From positions 1 through 40,963 of the forward strand of contig JARGPO010000061.1 of NCBI GenBank assembly GCA_029213075.1: 40,963 nucleotides of DNA, written 5' to 3'. Within the stretch, counting starts at the first letter, position 1; every line of letters begins with the position of its first letter. The position numbers and the translations under genes were made by a program. The notes beneath the pieces were generated by a model. It was not told where the DNA came from, did no database searches, and saw only the letters and a list, made by a program, of their open reading frames with translations. Origin of the DNA: Legionellaceae bacterium. GTDB lineage: Bacteria > Pseudomonadota > Gammaproteobacteria > Legionellales > Legionellaceae. Shown in pieces: positions 18,377 to 28,129 of this stretch.

Positions 18377-18664
18377 TTAGGGCTCTTCGCCATCGTCACA
18401 TATATTTAGGTTGTTATCTTTGGCGAAATCTAGAATAGACTGGTAGACTTCGGGGCTTGATTCTTTAAGTTTAGGATCTAATAATACGCACTTGAAACCT
18501 TCGTGATTGACACTGGGTTGGAGTAATGGTGAGTAATGAATTCGACTGTTCTTAAAGCTTGCCATAGTACCGCTCATGCGTTCGGCCCAATCGCTAGGTC
18601 GAAATGCCTTTCCTTGCGGAGTGACACCTTCGATAACTATTTTCTTGTCTTTAGGCTTAGTCAT
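18377..18664 (-). CDS. DUF3579 family protein
   Basis: A small soluble protein of 95 residues. IVIEGVTPQGKAFRPSDWAE followed by YSPLLQP, GFKCVLLDPKL and a final FAKDNNL is the conserved pattern of the DUF3579 family, known mainly from beta- and some gammaproteobacteria. The function of the family is not known to me. It is divergent from epmC with 68 nt between. Confidence 0.85.
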   Translation of the reverse strand: MTKPKDKKIVIEGVTPQGKAFRPSDWAERMSGTMASFKNSRIHYSPLLQPSVNHEGFKCVLLDPKLKESSPEVYQSILDFAKDNNLNICDDGEEP

Positions 18665-18732
18665 ATTAAGTACGGGTATGAAGCTGGGTAAATAAGTATA
18701 TCATTTTAAAGACCTGAGAGGAATAACCATAC

Positions 18733-19260
18733 GTGCATAATGCTAATGAACTGATTAAAATTTTTAATAATTGTTTTTTAAAAAAATATAATACTGTTTT
18801 GAAATCAGGAGATGATGAACCAATATATATCCCAAGTAGTCAAGACAACTCAAGACATGTTATTTATTTTGCCAATGGATTTTTTAGTAGTGCTCTTCAT
18901 GAATGTGCACATTGGTTTATAGCGGGTGATATGCGACGCAAACTTGTTGACTATGGTTACTGGTATGCTCCTGATGGGAGAACCAAAGAGCAGCAGGAAA
19001 AATTTTTCAAAGTAGAAATTAAACCTCAAGCATTAGAATGGATTTTTTCTCAAGCTACAGGGTATAAGTTTCAATTTAGTGTGGATAATTTATCTGGAGA
19101 AGAGTTTGATCTGACAAAATTTAAGGAAGATGTTTATAGTCAGGTTATAACATACCAAAAAAATGGCCTACCATTACGTGCCGCGGCTTTTTTAGAACAA
19201 TTATTAAGACGTTATGAATCGAAAGGAGTCGCCAAGCCAGCGTTTTGCGATAGCTTTTGA
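18733..19260 (+). CDS. epmC: Elongation factor P hydroxylase EpmC
   Basis: Hydroxylates the lysyl-lysine modification of elongation factor P. The protein has 175 residues. FFSSALHECAHWFIAGDMRR contains the conserved HxxxHW metal-site region, and YGYWYAPDGR and VEIKPQALEWIFS are typical of YfcM/EpmC. The start is a GTG at 18733 with AGAGGA upstream; the nearest ATG (18740) is out of frame. The partner enzymes EpmA and EpmB are not in the window. The last 57 nt overlap the end of recG on the other strand. Confidence 0.93.
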   Translation: MHNANELIKIFNNCFLKKYNTVLKSGDDEPIYIPSSQDNSRHVIYFANGFFSSALHECAHWFIAGDMRRKLVDYGYWYAPDGRTKEQQEKFFKVEIKPQALEWIFSQATGYKFQFSVDNLSGEEFDLTKFKEDVYSQVITYQKNGLPLRAAAFLEQLLRRYESKGVAKPAFCDSF

Positions 19261-21303
19261 GATCGAGGGATCTGTTTTTATTAATCTGCTAGCAGTTTCT
19301 GTTACTTTGCTTAAAAGTTCTTGGTCGCGTTGTAGGCTTGCGACTTTAAATTTTTGATAACCTGTTTGCTGACGCCCTAAGAACTCTCCATATCCACGTA
19401 AGGCTAGATCTTTTTCAGCAATTATAAATCCATCGCATGTGTCACGCATTACTTGTAGTCTTTCTCTACTTTGCATGGAAAGAGGGTGTTGGTATAAGAG
19501 TATGCAATGAGACTCGGCACTGCCTCTTCCGACTCGACCACGGAGTTGGTGAAGCTGTGATAGCCCAAGACGCTCTGCATTTTCTATAATCATGAGACTT
19601 GCATTGGCAACATCAACCCCAACCTCGATTACGGTTGTTGCTACTAATAAGTCAATTTCTCCTTGTTTAAATAAGGCCATTATTTTTTCTTTTTCAGCAG
19701 ATTTCATTCGACCATGAATTAAGCCAATTTTAGCATTTGGCAGTAGTTGTTGTAGCTCTTCAGAGCGATTGGTGGCTGCGATACATTGGAGGTTTTCGGA
19801 CTCTTCTATTAAGGTGCAAACCCAGTATGCTTGGCGACCACTACCAATTGCGAGCATTAATCTTTCAATAATAAGATGCTCTTTTTCTTGAGTTATTACG
19901 GCAGTTTTAACAGGAGTTCTTCCTGGTGGCATTTCATCTATTGCGGATAGATCTAAGTGTGAAAAACCAGTCATAGCTAGTGTTCTTGGAATGGGGGTGG
20001 CAGTCATTAGTAATTGATGAGGGTAGATATTGTCAGCTTGGCCTTTTTGTTGAAGAAGGGCTCTTTGTTCAACGCCAAACCTATGTTGCTCATCGATAAT
20101 GATAAGCCCAAGTTTTGCAAAATCAACACCTGTTTGAAATAAAGCATGGGTTCCTATTATTAGTTGGCAATCATGTTCTTTCAGAGCATTAAGTGTTTCA
20201 CGACGCTCTTTAGCTTTCATTTTTCCGCTAAGTCTTCTAACTTTTATTCCTAGTGGCTCACACCATGCGCTGATGGTATTTGCATGTTGCTCACTCAAAA
20301 TATCGGTCGGAGCCATAAGCGCTACTTGATAACCATTACTGATTACTTGGATTGCAGCTATTGCGGCAATAACAGTTTTACCCGAGCCAACATCTCCTTG
20401 GACTAAACGTAGCATTGGTTTTGAGAGTTCTAAATCTGATTTTATTTCCTGATGCACTCTTTGTTGTGCTTTAGTTAGTGCAAATGGTAATGAATTTAAA
20501 AACTTAGTGAGCAGGTCTGAGTTTTCTGGCATGGGATTGGCTTGTAATTTAGCGCGGTCTTGTTTTGCAAACTGCATGCTTAGTCTTTGAGCCAGAAGTT
20601 CATCAAAGGCCACTCTTTGTAATCCTCTATGACTACCATTTTCTAATTCCTCTAAAATAAGATCTGGTGGTGGATTGTGTAGGTTTAAAAGAGCACTGGC
20701 TATTGGTTGAAAGTTATATTTGGATAAATCACAATCTTTCATCCATTCAAGAGAATGCAGTTCATCTTGATAGTTTGTGAGGGCTTGTTTGATTATTTGG
20801 CGTAATCTTGTTTGACTTAGTCCTTGGGTTGATGGATATATGGGGGTGAGGGTCTCCTCAACTTTAAAGGGTTTTTCATCTGAGAAGAGTTGATATTCTG
20901 GGTGGACCATTTGCAAAGTATTACCAAAGTCCCGCACTTCTCCAAAAACTCTAATTTGGACACTTTCATTAAGGTTTTTAACCTGTTGTTTATTGAAATG
21001 AAAAAATCGTAATCCTAAAATTCCAGTTTTGTCTTCAACATAACAATACATTGACATGCGCCGGCCATATTTTATTTCAGTTTTGCTGACTCTACCGGAT
21101 ACTACGCACCAGTCATTGGGGCGCAAATCTTGAATAGGCGTGACTCTAGTTTTATCTTGATAACGAAAAGGTAGATGAAATAATAAATCTTGAATGGTTA
21201 AAATACCACACTGAGCTAATTTACCAGCAAGTGCTTTGCCAATGCCTGATAAACTATCGCAAGATTGTTTGAGTAGGTTGTTATCAATAATTCCATTTTC
21301 CAT
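19204..21303 (-). CDS. recG: ATP-dependent DNA helicase RecG
   Basis: Remodels stalled replication forks and branch-migrates Holliday junctions. The protein is 699 residues, as usual. An N-terminal wedge/OB domain (about 1-190) binds branched DNA. The helicase core follows with GDVGSGKT (Walker A), DEQHRFGVEQR (motif II), MTATPIPRTLAMT (motif III) and the C-terminal QLRGRVGRG motif VI. The tail has the family RecG end GYGEFLGRQQTG. It is divergent from argS and overlaps epmC tail to tail by 57 bp. Confidence 0.97.
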   Translation of the reverse strand: MENGIIDNNLLKQSCDSLSGIGKALAGKLAQCGILTIQDLLFHLPFRYQDKTRVTPIQDLRPNDWCVVSGRVSKTEIKYGRRMSMYCYVEDKTGILGLRFFHFNKQQVKNLNESVQIRVFGEVRDFGNTLQMVHPEYQLFSDEKPFKVEETLTPIYPSTQGLSQTRLRQIIKQALTNYQDELHSLEWMKDCDLSKYNFQPIASALLNLHNPPPDLILEELENGSHRGLQRVAFDELLAQRLSMQFAKQDRAKLQANPMPENSDLLTKFLNSLPFALTKAQQRVHQEIKSDLELSKPMLRLVQGDVGSGKTVIAAIAAIQVISNGYQVALMAPTDILSEQHANTISAWCEPLGIKVRRLSGKMKAKERRETLNALKEHDCQLIIGTHALFQTGVDFAKLGLIIIDEQHRFGVEQRALLQQKGQADNIYPHQLLMTATPIPRTLAMTGFSHLDLSAIDEMPPGRTPVKTAVITQEKEHLIIERLMLAIGSGRQAYWVCTLIEESENLQCIAATNRSEELQQLLPNAKIGLIHGRMKSAEKEKIMALFKQGEIDLLVATTVIEVGVDVANASLMIIENAERLGLSQLHQLRGRVGRGSAESHCILLYQHPLSMQSRERLQVMRDTCDGFIIAEKDLALRGYGEFLGRQQTGYQKFKVASLQRDQELLSKVTETASRLIKTDPSISKAIAKRWLGDSFRFITS

Positions 21304-21653
21304 GCAAAATCAGGCTATTTTAAAATTTTTAATATTATTTCAGAAAAAGATGGATAACTCTAGGCCTTATCTCATGTAAATAGAGAACAAGAATGGGTGA
21401 TTTATAAGTTAACTAGTTTCAACTGGTATAGCGTACTTTTGTTTGTATCATTGAAGGTTGTTTGGGATATTTAATGATACAAGTATTTGTTGATTGGCAG
21501 CAGCTCAGTTTTGTTAGGAATTTTCGGACTTTCAATGTTATCTTATCTGCGATGATCATGTTCTGGTATAAGTTTTCTATTTCTGAGTCTGGTCCTCTTT
21601 TCAATTGGAATGAAAAAGCGCATAATACCCCCATTTTATTAGAGATATATATA
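21304..21653. other. recG-argS divergent intergenic region
   Basis: About 350 nt of promoter-containing spacer. The argS frame stays open upstream to 21462, but the upstream residues do not resemble an arginyl-tRNA synthetase N-terminus, so it is treated as non-coding. A perfect 10-bp inverted repeat, TTGTATCATT (21443-21452) with AATGATACAA (21473-21482), could form a leader hairpin or an operator. CATAAT near 21630 is a possible -10 for argS. No RNA gene was recognised. Confidence 0.4.
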
Positions 21654-23414
21654 ATGAAGGAAGTCGTCTTAGGCTTGTTGCAACAAGCTATAAATTCATT
21701 GCAAACTTCTGGTGAAATTGCCAAAGATCTTAGTGTTGACATCAAAGTTGATCGCACTAAGGATAAAAGCCATGGCGACTTCGCATCAAATATAGCCCTT
21801 ATTTTGGCTGGCAAATGTGGCCAACCACCTAGAAAAATAGCGGACTTAATTGTTGGCGCACTTCCTGATGATGACTCGTTGGACAAAGTTGCAATAGCTG
21901 GGCCTGGTTTTATTAATTTCTATATGCACGCTACAGATAAATTAAGTATTGTCGCTGATATTCTTGCTGCTAAAGAAAAATTTGGGTGTTGCAATATAGG
22001 TCAAGGTGAGAAAGTTTTGTTAGAGTTTGTTTCAGCAAACCCAACAGGACCTCTGCATGTTGGACATGGGCGAGGAGCAGCGTTTGGTGCAACTCTAGCT
22101 AATTTATTAAAATGCGCAGGTTTTGATGTTACATCTGAATATTATGTAAATGACTGCGGCCGACAAATGAATATTCTAGCAGTTAGCGCTTGGGTGCGTT
22201 ATCTTTCTCTATCCTTGGAAAATGTTGTTTTTCCTGCTAATGGTTATAAGGGTGATTATGTTACTTTAATGGCTGAGACAATATTTGCCGAACATGGTGA
22301 TACTTATGTTCACCCTTGGGAGAAAATCACTCAAGATCTACCTCTTGATGAACCAGAAGGTGGTGATAAAGAGAAATATATTGATGGATTGATTGCATCA
22401 GCTAAAACATTACTGACGGATGATGGCTTTGCTTTTTTCCACTCATTTGCTCTAACCACGGTTTTAGATGATATCAAGAAAGATTTAAGCGAATTTGGTG
22501 TTAACTATGACTCTTGGTTTTCTGAGAAATCTTTAGAAGAAGATGGCTCGATAAAAAAAGCCTTAGACGCTTTATCTAAATCTGGTTATACCTATGAAAA
22601 AGAAGGTGCTATTTGGTTTAAGTCTACTGAATTTGGAGATGAAAAAGATAGGGTATTAGTTCGAGCTAATGGCCAAAACACATATTTTGCTCCAGATGTT
22701 GCTTATCACTGGAATAAATACGACCGAGGGTTTGATAGAGTAATTAATATTTTTGGAGCCGATCATCATGGTTATGTAACTCGTTTAAAATCAGCAGTTA
22801 AAGCCCTTGGTCATGATGATAATGCCTTGAATGTTATTTTAGTGCAGTTTGCTAATTTGTATCGAAATAATGAACGTGTTCAGATGTCAACTAGAAGTGG
22901 TTCTTTTGTTAGCCTGCGTGAGTTACGTGAAGAAGTTAGCAATGATGCCGCGCGATTTTTTTATGTAATGCGAAAATCTGAGCAGCATATGGATTTTGAT
23001 TTAGAATTAGCAAAATCTCAATCTAGCGATAACCCTGTATATTATATTCAATATGGTCATGCAAGGATTAGTAGCGTACTAAGGCAACTTGAAGAGCGCT
23101 CTCTAAACTTTGATAAGCAAAAAGGCTTGGACGCAATGAACCTATTAACTTCTGAGCATGAAGTTGATTTGATGTTGCTTATTAGTCGATATCCTGAAGT
23201 TATTGCGCAAGCTGCAAAAGTTTGTGAACCACATCAAATTGCATACTATCTGCGGGACTTAGCAACAGGATTACATAGCTATTACAATGCCGTACAATTA
23301 CTGTGTGAGGATGAAAACCTGCGATCGGCGCGACTTTGTCTACTCGATGCAATTAGACAGGTAATCAAAAATGGTCTAAATTTACTTGGTGTATCCTCCC
23401 CAGAGAGTATGTGA
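21654..23414 (+). CDS. argS: Arginine--tRNA ligase
   Basis: Charges tRNA-Arg. From the ATG at 21654 it is 586 residues, the usual length. The start [13 protein letters not shown] fits the family, whereas the longer open frame from 21462 would add 64 unrelated residues. [20 protein letters not shown] contains the class I HIGH-type motif (HVGHG). The KMSKS region is the degenerate VQMSTRSG, as in most ArgRS. The C-terminal DALR anticodon domain is present ([13 protein letters not shown]). AGAGA lies about 8 nt before the ATG. The stop overlaps the next start (ATGTGATGG). Confidence 0.95.
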   Translation: MKEVVLGLLQQAINSLQTSGEIAKDLSVDIKVDRTKDKSHGDFASNIALILAGKCGQPPRKIADLIVGALPDDDSLDKVAIAGPGFINFYMHATDKLSIVADILAAKEKFGCCNIGQGEKVLLEFVSANPTGPLHVGHGRGAAFGATLANLLKCAGFDVTSEYYVNDCGRQMNILAVSAWVRYLSLSLENVVFPANGYKGDYVTLMAETIFAEHGDTYVHPWEKITQDLPLDEPEGGDKEKYIDGLIASAKTLLTDDGFAFFHSFALTTVLDDIKKDLSEFGVNYDSWFSEKSLEEDGSIKKALDALSKSGYTYEKEGAIWFKSTEFGDEKDRVLVRANGQNTYFAPDVAYHWNKYDRGFDRVINIFGADHHGYVTRLKSAVKALGHDDNALNVILVQFANLYRNNERVQMSTRSGSFVSLRELREEVSNDAARFFYVMRKSEQHMDFDLELAKSQSSDNPVYYIQYGHARISSVLRQLEERSLNFDKQKGLDAMNLLTSEHEVDLMLLISRYPEVIAQAAKVCEPHQIAYYLRDLATGLHSYYNAVQLLCEDENLRSARLCLLDAIRQVIKNGLNLLGVSSPESM

Positions 23415-24049
23415 TGGCGACAAAAAGCGGAACAAAGAAAATGGGGCGTAAGAATAGCAGCGGTGTCGGCTCGCTCATGCTTGCTTTTATTGCTTTTGTT
23501 TTCGGATATTTATTTGCAACCGTATTTGATTTTAATCATATGAGTAGCTGGGTCAGCTCACAGATCTCATCTGATGATTCTGTTAAAAGTGCTGCAAATG
23601 ATGGCTCTGTAAAAAAACATAGACCAATGCCAAAACTTGAATTTTATACACTGCTTTCACAAGACACGGGTGCAACAAAGCAAAGCAATCCTAGTCCTTC
23701 ACCAGATGTTAATATCCCAAAAGATATAAATACAACCAAAAATCTACCGTTGCATGAGCCTTTAGTTAAAGAAAATAAGGCGTCTAAACCAGTAGTTGCT
23801 AATGTTTCTAAGGATAAGTACCTTTTGCAATTAGGTTCTTTTAAAAGTAGATCTGAAGCAGATAAAATGCGAGCTGAGCTTGTGATGAAAGGGTTTGATG
23901 TTTGGATTACAACCTTAAATCAGGATAATGTAAATTGGTATCGGGTAATGACAGGGCCTTTTACAACTCGTGTTGAAGCCCAAAAGTTACAGATAACTTT
24001 TTCTCGTCTAGAACATATTAATGGAATGGTTAGAAAAATGGAGGTTTAG
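23414..24049 (+). CDS. SPOR-domain cell-division protein, FtsN-like
   Basis: 211 residues from the ATG at 23414, which overlaps the argS stop (TGATG); a GTG at 23411 is an alternative. A short basic cytoplasmic start is followed by one membrane helix (MLAFIAFVFGYLFATVF), a polar proline-rich periplasmic linker, and a C-terminal SPOR domain (KYLLQLGSFKSRSEADKMRA to the end) that binds denuded peptidoglycan at the septum. This is the FtsN layout, and an SPOR protein directly after argS is common in gammaproteobacteria. Its identity as FtsN proper is likely but not certain. Confidence 0.85.
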   Translation: MATKSGTKKMGRKNSSGVGSLMLAFIAFVFGYLFATVFDFNHMSSWVSSQISSDDSVKSAANDGSVKKHRPMPKLEFYTLLSQDTGATKQSNPSPSPDVNIPKDINTTKNLPLHEPLVKENKASKPVVANVSKDKYLLQLGSFKSRSEADKMRAELVMKGFDVWITTLNQDNVNWYRVMTGPFTTRVEAQKLQITFSRLEHINGMVRKMEV

Positions 24050-24091
24050 TTAGATAAATCTTAATATGATTGAAATAAATAGGTAGTTGCA

Positions 24092-26746
24092 ATGGCTGTA
24101 AAAATCATCTTTGAATACCCATTTTTAATTTCAGGTATTATGTGCCATGGCGGTTGTGGCTATCTTATTCAAGATGCCATTAGTGAATACGTTAGTAAAA
24201 AGTATCCAAATGCAAAACTCACTCTTTACTCTGAGCCACAAGTTCTTAGTATGCACTTAATAAAGGTAGTACTTGAACAAGAAGAATATATACCAGTTGA
24301 TATTGTTTATGAAGATATTATAAAAGATCTAACGTTAGAAATTATTAACGCAGATCCTGATAGATTTAGAGTTATTGATCTAAATACCTTAAACAAAGAA
24401 AAAGAGTTTAATTACGTTAATCTTGTAAATATTTTGGTTAATGTAATCGCTATAATTAGTATTATTGTATTATCAATAATCTTTCCCCCATCCTTGTTGT
24501 TAAGCTTAGGTTTGGCAGGAATAAGTTTTATTACAACAGCATTTACAGCAAGAGAATACTTAATAAACTTCTTCAAAAGCTTAAGATCAAAAAACATTTT
24601 TAATATGGATACAACCATAGCTTTTGGTTGGATTTTATCACTTGCTCACACAGTATATCATTTGCAACATATGCCACTTGTGACAAGTTTTTCAATGACA
24701 TTTATGAACTTTCTGATGCCATTAATTTTGGTTGCAATCGTGAATTTAATGGCTGAAATTAAACGCCTAGTTATGAAAAAATCTGAAAAAGTCTCTCTAA
24801 ATGGTCTTAGCTCATTATTTCCACAAATGTCGGAAACATACCAAGTGCAAGATGAATCTGGATGTAAATCAGACGCTTCTCGAATGAGCCTAAAAGAAGG
24901 AATGCGTATTTGGATACCTAAGGGTGAATGCTTTCCTGTGGATGGGGTGCTTCTAGATAACACTTTTGTTGATTCATCAATTATGAATGGTGAGGCCGTA
25001 TCACGAAAAGATAAGGGCATGCTAGTTCAAGCAGGTTACATCAATCTTGGTGATGACGTTTTAATTAAATCAACAACTGACAGTTACAACAGCCAAATAA
25101 ATAAGATGTTGTTTGAAGCTAATGCTGAAGTCACCTCTACCAAAAAACCCAATAAAATTTTTGAAAACCGTTTTTATTATTTTTATTTTGGACTAATAGC
25201 CGTGGGCTTTGTTTTGTCCTTAATTTTATCTTTATCTTTGGGGATGTTTAGTGTTGCAATGATGTTGCAGATGACAACAGGAATATTATTTGCCGTTTGT
25301 CCTTGTACTATTGCTATTGCCCATTATTTCCCTCGACTGCTTGGCGCGTTTAGTCTGAATAAAAATGATATCTTAATACGTAATACGGAAAATGTTAGTT
25401 CGAGATTAGATGATATTGATATCGTTGTCTTTGATAAAACCGGAACATTAACAGTTGGTAATGGCGAAGTCGTTGATGATGCTGGCTTATCAGAAGATAC
25501 TTGGCAAGCAATATATACTCTTGAAAAAAAACTAGGTTTTAATCACCCAATTGCAAGAGCCATACAATGTCATTATGAAACTAAATACCATCCTTTAGAG
25601 TCCTCACTAGTCGTGAGTGATACAGATGAGTCCTCACATAATGGTTTGTCAGCTCTAATTGGAGATTCTAATTTATCAATTGGTAACGCGGATTATTTTA
25701 AGTCGAAAGGTATTCAAATTCCAGAGTTGCCAGTTGTAAGTGGCCAAACCCCTGTATATGTTGCAGAAAATTCGAAATATAAAGGTCGGATTTTAATCAA
25801 GCACGCGGTTCGTCCGGGGATAATAAAATCTCTACAAAAATTAAAAGATAAACAGATCAGAATCATTATGTTGACCGGAGACTCACAATCTTCGGCCACT
25901 GGATTTAATCAAGAAAATGGTAACATTTTTGCAGATGATAGCTCTACTGAAAGAAACATCCAAGCCGAAAAAACTCCAAGTGCAAAAAAAGAGTACTTAA
26001 AAAATCTCATGACGACAATAGATCCGAATTTGGGCAGAAAACCAAAGGTATGGTTTATTGGTGATGGCTTAAATGATGCGCCTTGTTCAAATACAGTTAG
26101 TAAAGAAGGAGGGATAAGCTGTGCTATTACCTCAAATGAAAAAGCATCTTTTTTTACTGATATTAGCCTAAATGGAACACTTGATTATTTGTTTGAATAT
26201 AAGAAAATCAATAAAAGTATTGATGGTAAGGTTCGTCAAAATCAATGGATACTAGCTTGCGGAGCGGTTATATTTTTAGTGTTTTTGATTGGTTTCCCAT
26301 TACTTGGCATAGGTATGTCCCCATTGATTCCGATGGTCATTATGATGTCAACTACCCTTTTCACTCTTTTTAATTCTTACAGGTCTCAAATTGAAACTGA
26401 TAATTCTTTAAATAGAAAAGTACCAATGATAAATAAGATTTTAGGTTCCAATTTATCAACAGGTCTTTTAATTGGCGGGAGTATATTATTAGTTATAGCC
26501 ATTCTTGTAGCCTCACTTTCATCGTTACATTTAGCGTTGCCGGCGTTTGTTTTTACCGCAGGTCTTGCAACGAGTATCAGTGGTGGTTTTCTAATAGCAG
26601 CAAGCATTATGCTTGGAAGCTTTGCTGTGATGTCTTGTAGTTACTTATGGATGAATAGCCCGGCTTTTGGTTGCATTAGCAGTACAGTTGAAGAAGAGGT
26701 TACATCTGCTGATGAAGATGCAACCCCTAGTCTTTGTTTTATTTAA
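24092..26746 (+). CDS. Divergent P1B-type heavy-metal ATPase
   Basis: An 884-residue metal-transporting P-type ATPase. It has CHGGC (18-22) where CopA-type proteins have CxxC, four hydrophobic segments at 110-225, and an actuator domain with NGE (299-301) in place of TGE. Then come CPC (403-405), DKTGT (448-452), HP (485-486), TGD (595-597) and GDGLNDAP (657-664), all intact. Thus phosphorylation and transport-site residues are kept. The helix after GDGLNDAP lacks the YN pair of Cu(I) pumps. After the usual last two helices (716-765) there are about 120 more residues with two or three extra hydrophobic segments (789-850) and an acidic tail, which is unusual. Copper or another soft metal is likely, but the specificity is not settled. 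The end overlaps the convergent secreted-protein gene by 8 bp. Confidence 0.85.
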   Translation: MAVKIIFEYPFLISGIMCHGGCGYLIQDAISEYVSKKYPNAKLTLYSEPQVLSMHLIKVVLEQEEYIPVDIVYEDIIKDLTLEIINADPDRFRVIDLNTLNKEKEFNYVNLVNILVNVIAIISIIVLSIIFPPSLLLSLGLAGISFITTAFTAREYLINFFKSLRSKNIFNMDTTIAFGWILSLAHTVYHLQHMPLVTSFSMTFMNFLMPLILVAIVNLMAEIKRLVMKKSEKVSLNGLSSLFPQMSETYQVQDESGCKSDASRMSLKEGMRIWIPKGECFPVDGVLLDNTFVDSSIMNGEAVSRKDKGMLVQAGYINLGDDVLIKSTTDSYNSQINKMLFEANAEVTSTKKPNKIFENRFYYFYFGLIAVGFVLSLILSLSLGMFSVAMMLQMTTGILFAVCPCTIAIAHYFPRLLGAFSLNKNDILIRNTENVSSRLDDIDIVVFDKTGTLTVGNGEVVDDAGLSEDTWQAIYTLEKKLGFNHPIARAIQCHYETKYHPLESSLVVSDTDESSHNGLSALIGDSNLSIGNADYFKSKGIQIPELPVVSGQTPVYVAENSKYKGRILIKHAVRPGIIKSLQKLKDKQIRIIMLTGDSQSSATGFNQENGNIFADDSSTERNIQAEKTPSAKKEYLKNLMTTIDPNLGRKPKVWFIGDGLNDAPCSNTVSKEGGISCAITSNEKASFFTDISLNGTLDYLFEYKKINKSIDGKVRQNQWILACGAVIFLVFLIGFPLLGIGMSPLIPMVIMMSTTLFTLFNSYRSQIETDNSLNRKVPMINKILGSNLSTGLLIGGSILLVIAILVASLSSLHLALPAFVFTAGLATSISGGFLIAASIMLGSFAVMSCSYLWMNSPAFGCISSTVEEEVTSADEDATPSLCFI

Positions 26747-27281
26747 GAAAAGACACATCAGCTTGTGGAGTAAAATATTCTTGTGTTTGGCAAAGTCCAT
26801 TCGAACAGATAACATTTTTAACACAATATGATTTACTAAAGTTTATATAAGTTGGATCTGAGAAATAAGATTCTTTGGCCGATCCTTTTGAATAGTGAGT
26901 TCCTAGTGTGACAGAAATCGATCTAACAGCAGACATCCTCTCAACGCCAATTTGCTGCTCACCTAATTTGTATACAGATGCCGCGAGAATTTTAAGAAGA
27001 TTTTTATGTTTTACAATGTAGGTAGATCTTTTGTCGAAGAGATTCGCTCTTGCTAAAAGAACACTACTGCAATCAGAAGATGCATAGTAATTTAGTTTAA
27101 TATTAGCGATAGTATTTGTTTCCTCGGTAATATTTTTTAATACTAAGATTTCCGCTGTTTCTGGAGTATCACTTTCTTTAATATCAGGACTCTTAAAAAA
27201 AGAGCTAATCGAAGGTGAGTTATCACTGGCAAAACTTAAATTTCCAATAAGTAGAGCAAGAACCACACATATTTTTTTCAT
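26739..27281 (-). CDS. Secreted Cys-containing protein, paralogue of the next upstream gene
   Basis: 180 residues from MKKICVVLALLIGNLSFAS, a clear Sec signal peptide. The ATG at 27281 is chosen because GGAG, which overlaps an upstream in-frame ATG at 27293, lies at good spacing before it. The mature part has Cys in SSDC, SKSYCVKNVICSNGLC: four conserved cysteines that could form two disulfides. The segments LGEQQIGVERMSAVRSISVTL and YCVKNVIC match the upstream gene closely, so the two arose by tandem duplication. Family and function are not recognised; a periplasmic or secreted location is expected. Confidence 0.75.
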   Translation of the reverse strand: MKKICVVLALLIGNLSFASDNSPSISSFFKSPDIKESDTPETAEILVLKNITEETNTIANIKLNYYASSDCSSVLLARANLFDKRSTYIVKHKNLLKILAASVYKLGEQQIGVERMSAVRSISVTLGTHYSKGSAKESYFSDPTYINFSKSYCVKNVICSNGLCQTQEYFTPQADVSFLK

Positions 27282-27300
27282 AAAAATCTCCATTTTTTGT

Positions 27301-28068
27301 TTAGCTAATTAATCCTGCAGCTACAAGAGCTAGATAAATTTCTTCACTTTCTTGAATGCTCATGATAATTCCTGAACCACGAAGGGCATTGTAAATGTCT
27401 TGTCCGCTATGAATGTCCATAGTCATACCTTGCTCAACTAGATAGGTATAAATAACCCTCACTGCTTCGTCTGAAAAATTAAGGGCGAACATCTTACCCT
27501 CTAGATTAATATCCGCTCGTAGCTTGGTAAGTATTTTTTTATCAGACTGGTTGATTACCAAAGGTGTAAAAGGAGGCTTGGTTGATTCATAGCTTTTGCA
27601 TAGTTCATTTGCGCAAATAACATTTTTCACGCAATATGAGTTAGTAAATTTTTCAAGTCCGTCTGTTGGGAAATATACTTGGTTATTCATACCTTCATTG
27701 CTTTTAAGACTAATAGAAATTGAATGCACCAGAGACATTTTCTCGACTCCAAGTTGGATTTCACCTGCTCGGTAGACAATTTCTGCAAGTAATCCAAAAA
27801 TGGACTTACTTTTAAGAGAGAACGATTTTTTTATATCGTGTATTACAGAACTTGCCATAGCCTCATCACTACAATCTGGAGTTGCAAAAAAATTTAAAGT
27901 TAGTTCTGATATTGGTGAATTAATATCAGAAACACTACCCATTAGCAGAGTCTTTTCAGATTGGGTTGTACTTTTAAGTTCAAAAGGTGAGTCAATATTT
28001 AGCGGTGTGCTGCTTGCAAAGCAAAAGTTCGTAATGAACAGTGATAGAATGATAAGAGCTTTTTTCAT
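27301..28068 (-). CDS. Secreted Cys-containing protein with C-terminal extension (paralogue)
   Basis: 255 residues from MKKALIILSLFITNFCFASS, a Sec signal peptide. The ATG at 28068 has AGGA 8 nt upstream; the open frame extends to 28140 but the extra 24 residues are not signal-like. Residues up to about 175 resemble the downstream gene, with the same four-Cys pattern (TPDC; NSYCVKNVICANELC) and the block GEIQLGVEKMSLVHSISISL. The last ~80 residues are extra and contain two similar helical repeats (FSDEAVRVIYTYLVEQGMTM; IQESEEIYLALVAAG). Function unknown. Only 19 nt separate it from the next paralogue, so they are probably cotranscribed. Confidence 0.75.
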   Translation of the reverse strand: MKKALIILSLFITNFCFASSTPLNIDSPFELKSTTQSEKTLLMGSVSDINSPISELTLNFFATPDCSDEAMASSVIHDIKKSFSLKSKSIFGLLAEIVYRAGEIQLGVEKMSLVHSISISLKSNEGMNNQVYFPTDGLEKFTNSYCVKNVICANELCKSYESTKPPFTPLVINQSDKKILTKLRADINLEGKMFALNFSDEAVRVIYTYLVEQGMTMDIHSGQDIYNALRGSGIIMSIQESEEIYLALVAAGLIS

Positions 28069-28129
28069 GCGTGTATTCCTAGTTATTGTTCTTCTTGGGA
28101 GTGACCAAATCAAAGTATAGATATTTTGC

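Noticed and set aside
21462-21653. 64-residue in-frame extension of argS
   Set aside because: It does not resemble an ArgRS N-terminus; the ATG at 21654 gives the normal length and start with AGAGA upstream.
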